A stretch of 59,375 bases of DNA from SBBG01 sp033717875 (GTDB taxonomy: Bacteria; Pseudomonadota; Gammaproteobacteria; Ga0077554; Ga007554), in NCBI GenBank assembly GCA_033717875.1, contig JADDKJ010000018.1:1-59375 (forward strand). The letters are read 5' to 3'. The notes below the pieces were generated by a model. It saw only the letters and a program-made list of their open reading frames with translations. It was not told the origin of the DNA and made no database searches. Below are positions 34,670-42,891 of the stretch, piece after piece. Position 1 is the stretch's first letter. Each line of letters starts with the position of its first letter. The translations under genes were made by a program, and so were the position numbers.

Positions 34670-34699
34670 CTTTGCACGCCCCATCGGTCTTACCCGTGA

Positions 34700-36028
34700 G
34701 TGTTTCCGAGGGGTTATACCATGATTAAGCCATCGGAGGCGCAAGGACTCAAGCAGATGATTGAGCGCGCCATGGAACAGTATCGTCTGCAATCTGGAAC
34801 AGCGGCGGATGACCTGCCACCCTCGGATCTCGTGCTCTACCTCGGCAACCCCTACAGCGCGCATCCCAATATTCTCGTCACGCACCCTGTCCTTGAGCCA
34901 GTGGATAAAACCACATGGATGGTGCTCAAAATACAGCTACAAGAGCAGCGATCGAGCATCATGCGCTTCGATTATATGGCGACGGCGAGACAAGTCAACG
35001 TAAAGTCTAAAAATACGCTGGCGCGTGCGATGGCCATCTTGCGGCTAATGCGCTGGATGCTTTTCTATAAAATCGACAAGGGCCGTAATGATAAAGGGCA
35101 GTTTCTGGGACAGCACACCGCCTTCCTGTTGTTTGATGAACCCTTGACCCTGGCAGATACCCTGACCCTTGATCCAGGGTATCTCGAATTCCTGCAACAA
35201 TCGACCGATCATAGCCACCGCCAGGTGCGTCGTGTGGCCAGCCAGATATTGAAATCCCTGAGGGATGAAATGGAGACGGAGCGTGATCCCCTCGCCCCCC
35301 AGGAAACCCTGCCACGCATTCAGGCGCGTCTGGCGGCGCATCAATACATCAATCAAACAACCTCTATAATGCCGCCTCTCGACGACGATGAGAACGCGTT
35401 TTTTTGTGTATCAACGACCGATCTGCGTGAAATCGATACTCGGCGGGAACACCAATTCCACCGCAGTCAAAATTTGACTGCGGTGGACGGTGCACGTAGT
35501 AGTAGTGGTAGTAGTATTTATATAAAAAAAACTACTACCACTACCCCCAACCCCCTTCTCCTTCACAAAGCGGATTCAGAAGCGGAGCGAAGGGGCGTTC
35601 CCCCGACACAGGAAAAACCGACAGACGTGCTGCCTGCCAACCGGCCACTGGTGTTTCCACCCGAGCTGCCGGGACATGAGCAGGGACGCAAAGTGGCGGA
35701 AACCCTGCTCGCACCCGTGGCGCCCGAGTCCCGACAAATGCTGATCGATGAGCTGGCCGGGTGTATTCGTCAAGGGGCACGTAACGGTAACCCCATCAAG
35801 TACCCGTTCAAACTTCTCTCGGCGCTGTGCCGTGAATTAGCGCAAGGCACATTTTTCCCCCGGCTGGGAATGGCCATTCGTGCCGAGCGTGAAAAACGCC
35901 CAGTGAGAACCGATAACCTGACCCAAACAGCGCCATACCCGAAACCTACGAAGGGTGCTAAGGGCGCTGTTCCGCAGAACTGGCGGGAAGAAATGGAGAA
36001 GGCAGGCATGTTGAAGAAAAAGTTATGA
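34700..36028 (+). CDS. STY4528-type pathogenicity-island replication protein
   Basis: A 442-residue protein, placed by order and by its opening PSDLVLYLGNPYSAHPNILVTHPVLEPVDKTTWMVLKIQLQE, which fits the STY4528 family. The first ~200 residues resemble a winged-helix replication initiator (ARAMAILRLMRWMLFYKI). A Ser/Thr-rich tract follows, encoded by AGTAGTAGTGG and ACTACTACC repeats that form an inverted repeat around 35499-35544. The C-terminal part is basic. It could open DNA at the nearby repeats. Confidence 0.75.
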   Translation: MFPRGYTMIKPSEAQGLKQMIERAMEQYRLQSGTAADDLPPSDLVLYLGNPYSAHPNILVTHPVLEPVDKTTWMVLKIQLQEQRSSIMRFDYMATARQVNVKSKNTLARAMAILRLMRWMLFYKIDKGRNDKGQFLGQHTAFLLFDEPLTLADTLTLDPGYLEFLQQSTDHSHRQVRRVASQILKSLRDEMETERDPLAPQETLPRIQARLAAHQYINQTTSIMPPLDDDENAFFCVSTTDLREIDTRREHQFHRSQNLTAVDGARSSSGSSIYIKKTTTTTPNPLLLHKADSEAERRGVPPTQEKPTDVLPANRPLVFPPELPGHEQGRKVAETLLAPVAPESRQMLIDELAGCIRQGARNGNPIKYPFKLLSALCRELAQGTFFPRLGMAIRAEREKRPVRTDNLTQTAPYPKPTKGAKGAVPQNWREEMEKAGMLKKKL

Positions 36029-36047
36029 GACGTGGCCCAATGCACGC

Positions 36048-36176
36048 GTGGGACACCCAGGGATGTGGGCCAACCAATGGGAAACTGTCCCACTGTGGGA
36101 CACCCAGGGATGTGGGCCAACCAATGGGAAACTGTCCCACTGTGGGACACCCAGGGATGTGGGCCAACCAATGGGA
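36048..36176. repeat. Three tandem 47 bp repeats (iteron or parS candidate)
   Basis: Units at 36048-36094, 36095-36141 and a partial third at 36142-36176 are identical where they overlap (GTGGGACACCCAGGGATGTG...). At each of the two junctions TGTCCCAC-T-GTGGGACA forms a 17-base palindrome. They lie between the STY4528-type and TIGR03761-type genes in the replication/partition module. Apparent ORFs across the repeats are artefacts. They could be iterons for replication or ParB sites. Confidence 0.85.
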
Positions 36177-36208
36177 AGGTGCTTTTTTATTGAACCAGGA
36201 GAAAAAAG

Positions 36209-37024
36209 ATGGCTGAACCAGTGATATACCGAACCCTTACTGATGGGCCTGGAACATTGCACGGAGGCGCCTCGTTAATCTTGCATACACGCCAAGCGCT
36301 GGATCTGGTCAAAGGGTCAAATGAAAACACGACGCGGGGTATCCCGAAGGTCACGGGGCTCATACAGTTTTCACGAAAACTCAGGGTGGTGTTGCAAGCC
36401 GCCGCCGCCGATGACCCGACGGCGGATTGGATGTTGATTCGGATCGAGGAGGCCTTGGGCAAGGCGCGGGACCATATCATCAAAGTAGTGGAGCAGGTGG
36501 AGCAACTACTGAGCTCCAGGCGCAATGTGGTGGTTACCCTGCGGCAATCGTCAGCCCCGGTGAAGGTGGATTTTTCGTTCGGCCTGGGATCGCCCTACAT
36601 CTACCAACTGGTCTATGTGCTGGAGGATTTTGACCGGTGTACGGCGGCACTGTTGACGGCAAAACATGTCGCGCTCATGAATGCGGAAGCGGCATCAAAC
36701 AGCATCAGAGATTGCAAGCATTACATTCGCCGGGTGCTGGAGCTGCCATCACAATGGTCGTATCAGTCGGTAAGCCGTGAGGATATCCGGCAAAACAATC
36801 AGCGGGCGATTCGTGCGATGAAATGGTTGGCAGAGGTGCCGCAAGAGGTGTTGGAGGGTACTCGGCGGGCGGCGTTTGCGCCAAGAATTATTACTGTGGC
36901 AGCCGCTGGAGCCAGCGAACAGGAGACTGCCACAGTAACTATGGATGAACCGGATGACGATGTGTTCCCTGTGGGAATAGAAGAACGTAAAGTAGATAAA
37001 CCGACCTACCGGGAAAGTAGATAA
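36209..37024 (+). CDS. TIGR03761-family integrating conjugative element protein
   Basis: A 271-residue protein of the PFL_4669/TIGR03761 (DUF1845) type, recognisable from LILHTRQALDLVKG, DDPTADWMLIRIEEAL, VDFSFGLGSPYIYQLVYVLEDFDRCTAALLTAKHVAL and CKHYIRRVLELPSQW. It is found in the partition-replication block of this ICE class; the molecular role is unknown. AGGAGAAAAAAG precedes the ATG, and the 47 bp repeats end 32 bases upstream. Confidence 0.82.
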   Translation: MAEPVIYRTLTDGPGTLHGGASLILHTRQALDLVKGSNENTTRGIPKVTGLIQFSRKLRVVLQAAAADDPTADWMLIRIEEALGKARDHIIKVVEQVEQLLSSRRNVVVTLRQSSAPVKVDFSFGLGSPYIYQLVYVLEDFDRCTAALLTAKHVALMNAEAASNSIRDCKHYIRRVLELPSQWSYQSVSREDIRQNNQRAIRAMKWLAEVPQEVLEGTRRAAFAPRIITVAAAGASEQETATVTMDEPDDDVFPVGIEERKVDKPTYRESR

Positions 37025-37032
37025 ACGCATCA

Positions 37033-37081
37033 ACCCTTTAAAGGGCCCTTTAAAGGGTAAGGGCAAGTACGGTTACTTGCA
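37033..37081. repeat. 26 bp perfect palindrome followed by a small hairpin
   Basis: ACCCTTTAAAGGG and its exact reverse complement abut at 37033-37058 with no spacer. A second stem GCAAGTA-cggt-TACTTGC lies at 37064-37081. It stands eight bases after the TIGR03761 gene. It may act as a binding site or a terminator-like structure. Confidence 0.6.
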
Positions 37082-37136
37082 GATTGCGACGATGCCCTCG
37101 TCGAACATGACCGGCACACGACACGCGGGAGAAATG

Positions 37137-37424
37137 ATGGCAACACTTGAAGAGATGGCGGCACGACTCTGGAAAGCGAACCCGAATAACGAGCCGATGT
37201 ATTTGACCATGATTGCGAAGACCCTGTGGCCGGACGCAACGTGGCTGAACAAGCGCCAGCACAACCACAACGGGGGCGCGAGAACAGGAGCCAGTGTGGC
37301 GGGAGCATTTGCCGGGCGGATGGAACGCAAAGGGTTGTTGAGACGGCACATCACTGATGGGCCACGCGCATATGTGCTGGTGCTGCCCAATAGAGGATAT
37401 GGAACGGAAGGCGCGCGTGGCTGA
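37137..37424 (+). CDS. Small ICE protein, winged-helix-like, unknown function
   Basis: A 95-residue protein from MATLEEMAARLWKANPNNEP. The pattern TMIAKTLWPDATWLN...GASVAGAFAGRMERKGLLRR resembles a compact winged-helix ending in an aromatic/Arg turn (GPRAYVLVLP). CGGGAG stands ahead of a double ATG (37134 or 37137); earlier in-frame ATGs lack a ribosome site. No family recognised. It overlaps the next gene. Confidence 0.6.
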   Translation: MATLEEMAARLWKANPNNEPMYLTMIAKTLWPDATWLNKRQHNHNGGARTGASVAGAFAGRMERKGLLRRHITDGPRAYVLVLPNRGYGTEGARG

Positions 37425-37833
37425 TATTCCGCGAAGCCGTAGCAAAGTGCGGCAACGCATTCGGGAGTTGGATGCGGAGAAGGTGGAGCTTGTTAATCGT
37501 ATGGAGGTTCTGGCACGGGAATTCCAGCAGGCCTTCCGCCGTCCCTGGCCGGCGCATCCGGTGGTGCAACGAGTAGCGGGTGGTCATGTGTATGTGAGGT
37601 GGCGGTTACAGGGACGCAACGGCAAACAGAATTATGTCGATCTGGCATGTGGGGCTGGACAGACGCTGCTTTCGACTCTGGATCTGCCCACACGGAGTAT
37701 CTATGTGCGCTATGGGCAAGAGATGCTGAATTTGAATTTGGCCCACGCCCTGCGCCAAAGCGAGTGGGTACGGCTGCGGCAGTATTTGGCTGACTGTGTC
37801 GTATTGGAGGAATATATCAATGACAAAAGCTAG
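37399..37833 (+). CDS. ICE protein at the usual position of DUF3158
   Basis: A 144-residue protein: RQRIRELDAEKVELVNRMEVLAREFQQAF is helical, then VYVRWRLQGRNGKQNYVDL is a beta segment. In this ICE class a DUF3158 gene usually stands between the TIGR03761 gene and ssb. The size fits, but I cannot confirm the family. An alternative GTG start at 37417 has a better spaced GGAAGG site. Confidence 0.55.
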   Translation: MERKARVADIPRSRSKVRQRIRELDAEKVELVNRMEVLAREFQQAFRRPWPAHPVVQRVAGGHVYVRWRLQGRNGKQNYVDLACGAGQTLLSTLDLPTRSIYVRYGQEMLNLNLAHALRQSEWVRLRQYLADCVVLEEYINDKS

Positions 37834-38101
37834 AGAAAGCTTGCTTGTTTCGTGGGCGGTGTGGGTGATGGATAAGATGGTGTTTGGGCGGAGTTGCGCC
37901 CTCAAAACCCTGTTCACACATCCCAATATCGGGATACATGAATGGGCGTGGAAACATCGACGGGAACTGCGACGGGCATACCAACTGAACCTATTAATGT
38001 CTGCGCCTGGCACGACAACTCCGACTTACGACACTTGGATTGTAGAGCGGTATACCACCCTGGGGCGGATCGCGCTCCATCTTCCGCGCGATCCTGGCTG
38101 A
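37820..38101 (+). CDS. Small ICE protein, unknown
   Basis: A 93-residue protein from MTKARESLLVSWAVWVMDKM, with GGAGG eight bases ahead. It overlaps the previous gene by 14 bases. It is rich in Trp and Arg (EWAWKHRRELRRAYQLNLL) and has no transmembrane segment. No family recognised. A 168-base stretch without a convincing gene follows before ssb. Confidence 0.55.
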   Translation: MTKARESLLVSWAVWVMDKMVFGRSCALKTLFTHPNIGIHEWAWKHRRELRRAYQLNLLMSAPGTTTPTYDTWIVERYTTLGRIALHLPRDPG

Positions 38102-38269
38102 CGACACTGAAAAACACATCAGGAACCAAAACAGGGTTTTCGATGGACTCCGAATGAAAAATGCGGTTATCTGTTATCCGTGGATTGATTTATCTACCAC
38201 GCAGTTTTCGACCAGACCGAATGATTCACGTGACGGATCGATTACCACAAACTTTTCGAGGAGTGACAT

Positions 38270-38719
38270 ATGAGCGGATTTTTTGTTGGAGAGGGCAATG
38301 TTGGCAATGCACCGATGCTACGTTACAACGTCGTCAATGGTGAACAGCGCGCCGTGCTCAATATGAGCGTCCATTTCGACCACCGGGTCCCGGATGAGGG
38401 TGGCGGCTACAAGGACGAGGGCGGATTCTGGATGGCGGTAAGCTACTGGGGCAAACGGGCTGAGCATGTCGCCAAGCTGCTCAAGAAAGGCGCCAGGGTC
38501 AGTGTGCAGGGCGAACAATACCGTGAAGTGTGGGCGGATAAGGAAACGGGAGAAGAGAAGTCCAGAATGAAGATCAATGCCAGCTTTGTCGGCATCGATC
38601 CCTTGTGCGTGGAGTCGATCACATTTAGGAAGCGGAGCGAGTCCGATGAGCAACCGCAAGCCCTGGGTGCGCAACCCATATCACCCGAGGAAGACGCGCC
38701 GTTTGATGATGTTGGATGA
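38270..38719 (+). CDS. ssb: Single-stranded DNA-binding protein of the ICE
   Basis: A 149-residue OB-fold protein: FFVGEGNVGNAPMLRYNVVNGEQRAVLNMSV, FWMAVSYWGKRAEHVAKLLKKGARVSVQGE, SFVGIDPLCVESI. It differs from the chromosomal SSB type and has an acidic C-terminal tip (EEDAPFDDVG) without the canonical terminal DDDIPF. ICEclc has an ssb at the same place, used during single-strand transfer and replication. GAGGAG precedes the ATG. Confidence 0.88.
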   Translation: MSGFFVGEGNVGNAPMLRYNVVNGEQRAVLNMSVHFDHRVPDEGGGYKDEGGFWMAVSYWGKRAEHVAKLLKKGARVSVQGEQYREVWADKETGEEKSRMKINASFVGIDPLCVESITFRKRSESDEQPQALGAQPISPEEDAPFDDVG

Positions 38720-38748
38720 GTAGCGGTTAGGACGGCATGGAGATAAAC

Positions 38749-38952
38749 ATGAAAATTGATCAAGTGAGGGTAGGCGTGAAGTGCACATACTTCCCGCCTA
38801 AGGAGAATGTGGACGATAACCGGCATTTTCCAGTCGTGGTTGAAGCTGTGGGAAATCGCGTGCGCGCGCGTGTTTTCATGGCTGGCGCAGAAGATGGGGT
38901 GATTCGCAATGTGAGCGCGAAACGGCTAGAGGTTCAATACGAGCTGCTGTGA
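38749..38952 (+). CDS. Small ICE protein, unknown
   Basis: A 67-residue protein from MKIDQVRVGVKCTYFPPKEN. GGAG lies seven bases upstream, within an alternative in-frame start at 38737. The predicted short beta strands (VVVEAVGNRVRARVFMAG) suggest a small beta-barrel. No family known to me. The next 260 bases hold no convincing gene. Confidence 0.5.
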   Translation: MKIDQVRVGVKCTYFPPKENVDDNRHFPVVVEAVGNRVRARVFMAGAEDGVIRNVSAKRLEVQYELL

Positions 38953-39239
38953 GAATGCGGTGAGGTGTGCCTGGATATCTCCGACTGGGCCAATCAGGAT
39001 GCTGCGATAAATGAGTAACGTGCTGTCGTGGTAGGTCAGAGGCGGCAGATCATTCGGAGCGACTACCTGGCGATGAAAGAGTGGGGCCCGACAATATCCG
39101 ATACGTGCCCATGGCGTTGAAGGTGCGTGGGAACGTGCTGTCAAAACGCTGGTGAAAGAAAAACGCTGGCCCGTGACATCCATTCCTGTGCTTTTAGCTC
39201 GGAGACCGGAGATTGCGCAGCGCGGCGCAGGAGAAAGAA

Positions 39240-39431
39240 ATGCACGATTTTGAATCGAGAGTGGATTGGTACGACGCACTTGTAGCCATTGCGAAACGGC
39301 ACGATAACAAGTCTGCCGTGAGAGATTTCGACGGTTGGACAGATAACTGGGAAAACATTACGCCGGAGGAGTCTTACTATGAAGAATTCCCGGAGCACAA
39401 GGAGGGGGCACTTGTGCCCTTCAGAGTATGA
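39240..39431 (+). CDS. Small acidic ICE protein, unknown
   Basis: A 63-residue protein from MHDFESRVDWYDALVAIAKR, with CAGGAG nine bases upstream. It is rich in Asp, Glu and Trp (DFDGWTDNWENITPEESYYEEF). Its stop overlaps the start of the HD-domain gene (ATGA), so they are coupled. Not recognised. Confidence 0.5.
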   Translation: MHDFESRVDWYDALVAIAKRHDNKSAVRDFDGWTDNWENITPEESYYEEFPEHKEGALVPFRV

Positions 39432-40036
39432 CGATGAACCATGCCGTTGAAATGCACCCAAGCGGCCTGCTGGTCGATCTCATCGATCCAAAGCCGGAAC
39501 ATATCTCTATTGAAGATATCGCCTGGTCGCTGTCGCGCACCGCGCGCTTCAATGGGTCCACCGGCGGTGAGTTTGTCTATTCGGTGGCACAGCACTCGGT
39601 GTGGGTGTCCATGGCCATACAGCACTTCTGGGGCCGTGATGCATCTTTTGCGTTGAAAGCACTTTTACACGATGCGCATGAAGCCTATACCGGCGACATC
39701 GTTACACCGATGAAGCGGATCGGCAGTCTGCATGAGGCCATCGCGGAAATCGAGGGTCGGCTGCAGAGGACGATCCACATTGCTTTGGACGTGCCCCGTC
39801 CGGGTGAAGGCGAAGCGTATCTCATCAAGCAGGCCGATACGCTGGCCTCGATCGTCGAAGCCCATCACCTCGTGCCGTCGCGCGGAGCGCATTGGGAGAT
39901 TCCCCCGTCGGAGGTGCCCAGGATCATCCTTGACACGTTCAACACGCCCTTGCCACCAATGCATGCTTATGAGCAGTTCATGGAGGTGTACTGCGATCTG
40001 GTGGCGGGCAGGCCATTGGAGGCGCTGTGCGCGTGA
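39428..40036 (+). CDS. HD-domain phosphohydrolase (YfdR/5'-nucleotidase-like)
   Basis: A 202-residue HD-superfamily protein: EFVYSVAQHSVWVSMAI (His56), ALKALLHDAHEAYTGDI (His81-Asp82) and IKQADTLASIVEAHHL (Asp of the metal site). The N-terminal DLIDPKPEHISIEDIAWSLSRTARFNG is typical of phage and plasmid-borne members related to YfbR/YfdR. Likely acts on nucleotides, adjusting pools during DNA synthesis. ATG at 39428 overlaps the previous stop. Confidence 0.85.
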   Translation: MTMNHAVEMHPSGLLVDLIDPKPEHISIEDIAWSLSRTARFNGSTGGEFVYSVAQHSVWVSMAIQHFWGRDASFALKALLHDAHEAYTGDIVTPMKRIGSLHEAIAEIEGRLQRTIHIALDVPRPGEGEAYLIKQADTLASIVEAHHLVPSRGAHWEIPPSEVPRIILDTFNTPLPPMHAYEQFMEVYCDLVAGRPLEALCA

Positions 40037-40112
40037 AGCTCAAGGCCGGCCCAGTGACCGTAAATCCACGTGGCTACATTCAATCTCAATGCAATACAAG
40101 GAGAGCTTGGTG

Positions 40113-40475
40113 ATGAAAAAAAATGTTGGATTCGGAATGATAGTTGGCACAATCATGGTGGTGTGTGCGGCTTCGGCGGTGGCTGGTGATGAAGAGACTG
40201 CGTTTATTAGGACGCTGAGCGAGGTCTCTCCTACTACCAGCGAGGCGATGATGAGCTTGGCCGCCGCCTATACCACCAAGTGTGGTCTGGCGCCGAGTGT
40301 GGCTCAGATGCGGTCGATGGCGGAGACGGATCCCGGCTTTGCGAAAGCGCTTGCGCTTCTGGCAGTAAGAGCAGTAAGAATGGACCAGATGAGGAAAGAT
40401 GGACCTATCGCTTCCATTCCTCGCTTCGACTTTACCGAGTACATGCAAACAGTGGCTGGTGTGATGTGCAGGTAA
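40113..40475 (+). CDS. Small secreted protein, unknown
   Basis: A 120-residue protein with a signal peptide (MKKNVGFGMIVGTIMVVCAASAVAG), cleavage likely after AVA. The mature part has two cysteines and is helical (DEETAFIRTLSEVSPTTSEAMMSLAAAYTTKCGLAPS). AAGGAG lies nine bases before the ATG. Periplasmic location expected. Followed after 22 bases by the HDOD gene. Confidence 0.6.
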   Translation: MKKNVGFGMIVGTIMVVCAASAVAGDEETAFIRTLSEVSPTTSEAMMSLAAAYTTKCGLAPSVAQMRSMAETDPGFAKALALLAVRAVRMDQMRKDGPIASIPRFDFTEYMQTVAGVMCR

Positions 40476-40497
40476 GAGAATTATAAGGAAATTCTTT

Positions 40498-41361
40498 GTG
40501 GCAATAATCCCCCGAGATCTGGTCGACATCGTTCCTGTATCACCGCCACAGGTTTATCTGCGACTGCGCGAGCTGCTGTCCGATCCTGGTACGACAACAG
40601 AGGATATGGCGCGGGTTATTGCCGTAGATCCAGCGCTGACGGGTCGGCTTCTAAAGCTGGTCAATAGCGCTTTTTATGGCCTTGCGCTACCTGTTGAGAC
40701 CGTATCGCGCGCCATTACCGTGGTCGGAACACAACAACTCGCGCATTTGGTACTGGTGACAGAGGCGGTAAGCGCGTTCAATGGCATCACGACGGCATTG
40801 ATGGATATGGATCGCTTTTGGCGGCACAGTGTTTACGTGGGAGTTGTTGCGAGAATTCTGGCCCAGCAGGGAAGAGCAAATAACGCAGAGATGTATTTCA
40901 CGGCAGGACTGTTGCACGATATCGGTAGTTTGATGATTTACCACGGCATACCCGACCTGGCGCAGGAAGCGCTTTACCTCAGCCGGAAATCGAATCTCCC
41001 GCTGCATGTGGCGGAGCAGCAAGTGATGGACTTCGATCATGCCGCCGTCGGCGCAGAATTGATGCGGGCATGGCATCTGCCTACCCCCGTGACGTGCGCT
41101 GTCGAGTATCATCACGCGGCTGATAGAAAATATGCCCGCGATGAATACAAGGCGGTGGGTATCGTGCATTTGGCGGATGCATTGTCCAGTATTGCCGGGG
41201 CGACGAGGACGTCCGAAACGGGAACGGGGCTGGTTTCTCAGCCCTACCACGGTGCCTGGGCGATGGCGGGTCTTTCAATGGAATTGGCGTTGAAAGACGT
41301 TGTGGATAATGCGGATGCGCAATTTGAAGAGGCGTTGAGCTTTCTTGATTTTACACGTTAA
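40498..41361 (+). CDS. HDOD-domain signalling protein
   Basis: A 287-residue HDOD protein starting with GTG behind AAGGAA. Family features are LLKLVNSAFYGLALPVETVSRAITVVGTQQLAHLVL and the degenerate HD site FTAGLLHDIGSLMIYH, with DHAAVGAELMRAWHLP later. HDOD proteins take part in signal transduction, often around cyclic nucleotides or stress; no output domain is fused here. It is unusual ICE cargo. Confidence 0.85.
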   Translation: MAIIPRDLVDIVPVSPPQVYLRLRELLSDPGTTTEDMARVIAVDPALTGRLLKLVNSAFYGLALPVETVSRAITVVGTQQLAHLVLVTEAVSAFNGITTALMDMDRFWRHSVYVGVVARILAQQGRANNAEMYFTAGLLHDIGSLMIYHGIPDLAQEALYLSRKSNLPLHVAEQQVMDFDHAAVGAELMRAWHLPTPVTCAVEYHHAADRKYARDEYKAVGIVHLADALSSIAGATRTSETGTGLVSQPYHGAWAMAGLSMELALKDVVDNADAQFEEALSFLDFTR

Positions 41362-41371
41362 GGAGAGCGGC

Positions 41372-42634
41372 ATGAACACCATGAAACGTTATGCACTGCT
41401 TGGTTTGAGTGCCATTCTTGCGTCGTGCGGCGGTGGTGGGGGTACGGCGCCAGCACCACCGCCGCCCAATCCTAGCAGCAGCAACCCGCCCGCGCTCCAT
41501 ATTGTCAAGATCGGCGAGGGAGGGCGCTTTCTGCGAACGGCGGCTAATGCCCAGGGCAATGTGATCGCCGTATGGCGCAAGTTTAGTGACGATCCCATTC
41601 AAGTGACCCAATCGGAAATTTGGGCGGCTGTGTATCACCCAATGACGGGATGGGGTTCTGCCCAGAAGGTGCAATCCTTGGCTATCCCTTATAACGTGGA
41701 AGTGGCTATGGACAATCACGGCGATGCTGTGGTGGTTTGGCAGGAGGATCTTGTCAATCCGATAGCCACCGTGCTCAAGACAGCGGCATATGTCACGGGT
41801 GTCTGGCAGTCGCCCCAGGTGCTCGATCAAAACGCGGCGTGCGCGTATCCAAATGCCGATCCTTCCGGGGTGACGGTGGTGTACATGACGTGGTGCGTGG
41901 CCGATGAGGTGCGCAGCAGCAGTTATCGGAGGGGTAGTGGCTGGAGTGTGCCGACGCGTGTGCCGCTGGCGTTGCCGGGGGAGGCCGCGCCAAACCACTG
42001 GCAAGTGAAGTCCGGTATCGACTCTAGCGGTGTGGTGCAGGTGATTGCCTCGACGCCATATGATCTGCGCACAGTGCGTGGCGTGGCGGGTGCGTGGGGG
42101 CCAGTGAGCGTCGTGCAGTCATTCAGCACCCTCGCTGGCCGTAATCCTTATCTGGCGGTGGGGGTTAACGGTCACGCGGTCACGGCCTGGGTAGAGCCAG
42201 TGGCGACGGGCTCGCAAGTCTGGGTGGCGTACTATGACGGCGCGATCTGGCTGCCACCAGTTTTATTGGAAGACTCAACAGTAGTTCATCTGGATGAGAT
42301 ACAGGTGAAAGTAGGCAGTGATGGTGCGGCGGTACTGGTGTGGGGAAGCACGCATGCGGGCCGTTACCGGGGCGGGGCGTGGGACACAGCCGTCCTCGCT
42401 GTCAGCGCCCCGCCCTATCTGGCGATGAATGCCAATGGCGATGTGCGGGTGGTGTGGGCGGAGGGCGCGGGGGAAGTCTGGTCCAGGTACTTTAGCGGCG
42501 CGCAACCCTGGAGCGCCCCGGCGCAGTTGACAGATCCGCGCACAAGCAATCCCTTGGTTGAACTTGCCCCCGATGGTAAGCCCATGCTGATATGGGCTGA
42601 TGAGAACGGTGTGTGGTCCATGGTCACGCCTTGA
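41372..42634 (+). CDS. Predicted lipoprotein with repeated beta blades, unknown
   Basis: A 420-residue protein. Lipobox LGLSAILASC is followed by Gly5 and a Pro/Ser-rich spacer. The mature part repeats a pattern of DNHGDAVVVWQED / GVNGHAVTAWVEP / GSDGAAVLVWGST / NANGDVRVVWAEG about six times, a beta-propeller signature of 'N/D-x-x-G-x-A-x-x-x-W' blades. AAGGAG precedes the ATG at 41372. It follows the HDOD gene by 10 bases. Surface or periplasmic role; substrate unknown. Confidence 0.8.
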   Translation: MNTMKRYALLGLSAILASCGGGGGTAPAPPPPNPSSSNPPALHIVKIGEGGRFLRTAANAQGNVIAVWRKFSDDPIQVTQSEIWAAVYHPMTGWGSAQKVQSLAIPYNVEVAMDNHGDAVVVWQEDLVNPIATVLKTAAYVTGVWQSPQVLDQNAACAYPNADPSGVTVVYMTWCVADEVRSSSYRRGSGWSVPTRVPLALPGEAAPNHWQVKSGIDSSGVVQVIASTPYDLRTVRGVAGAWGPVSVVQSFSTLAGRNPYLAVGVNGHAVTAWVEPVATGSQVWVAYYDGAIWLPPVLLEDSTVVHLDEIQVKVGSDGAAVLVWGSTHAGRYRGGAWDTAVLAVSAPPYLAMNANGDVRVVWAEGAGEVWSRYFSGAQPWSAPAQLTDPRTSNPLVELAPDGKPMLIWADENGVWSMVTP

Positions 42635-42688
42635 TTCACTGATGACGCACGATCAACAAGGATAAGTTGGTATTTCGTTGCGAAGGCA

Positions 42689-42717
42689 TTGACAATGGCC
42701 AGCGCCAATGTTATAAC
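42689..42717 (+). promoter_or_regulatory. Promoter ahead of structured RNA copy A
   Basis: TTGACA at 42689-42694, a 17-base spacer and TATAAC at 42712-42717. The expected start near 42724 places the structured RNA about 25 bases into the transcript. It is one of the best promoters on the element. Confidence 0.75.
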
Positions 42718-42749
42718 GGCCTCGTTTTTTCAGTAAAAATGTTTTCACC

Positions 42750-42857
42750 CGTGACGACTTCGGTAAAGTCGTGCCCAGTGCCTATACCCGCTCTTTGCGA
42801 GCGCGTTGGATCGTGAAAACGGCACAACAGCGGTAACGCTGTCGATCTGTCTCTTCA
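42750..42857 (+). ncRNA. Structured RNA element, copy A (upstream of DUF3577 gene)
   Basis: The stems are P1 ACGACTT/AAGTCGT (42754-42772), P2 CGCTC/GAGCG (42789-42803, loop TTTGC), P4 GATCG/CGATC (42809-42813 with 42843-42847) enclosing P3 ACAGCG-GTAA-CGCTGT (42827-42842, GNRA loop). GTGCC (42778-42782) can pair with GGCAC (42821-42825), which would make a pseudoknot with P4. Other copies keep the stems and change the loops. It leads directly into an intrinsic terminator, so a cis-regulatory or attenuator-linked RNA is likely. Confidence 0.75.
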
Positions 42858-42862
42858 TCCTG

Positions 42863-42891
42863 CTGAACTTGTCATACAGGTTCGGTTTTTT
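42863..42891 (+). terminator. Intrinsic terminator after RNA copy A
   Basis: CTGAAC (42863-42868) pairs with GTTCGG (42880-42885), then six T. It lies before, not after, a gene, and copies C and D have a hairpin of different sequence at the same place. Confidence 0.7.

Noticed and set aside
36048..36176. CRISPR array
   Set aside because: The 47 bp units follow one another directly with no spacers, and no cas genes are present.
35770..36262. Repetitive frames across the 47 bp repeats (GCPTVGQFPIGWPTSLGVP-type)
   Set aside because: They are produced by the tandem repeats being open in several frames; no ribosome site and no homologous protein known to me.
38953..39212. Gene in the 260-base gap after the 67-residue ICE protein
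   Set aside because: Only a minus-strand frame without ribosome site is open; nothing credible on the plus strand.
42754..42847. Known self-cleaving ribozyme (hammerhead, twister or pistol)
   Set aside because: The conserved cores of these ribozymes are not present in the right order; only a GAAA-like stretch is shared.
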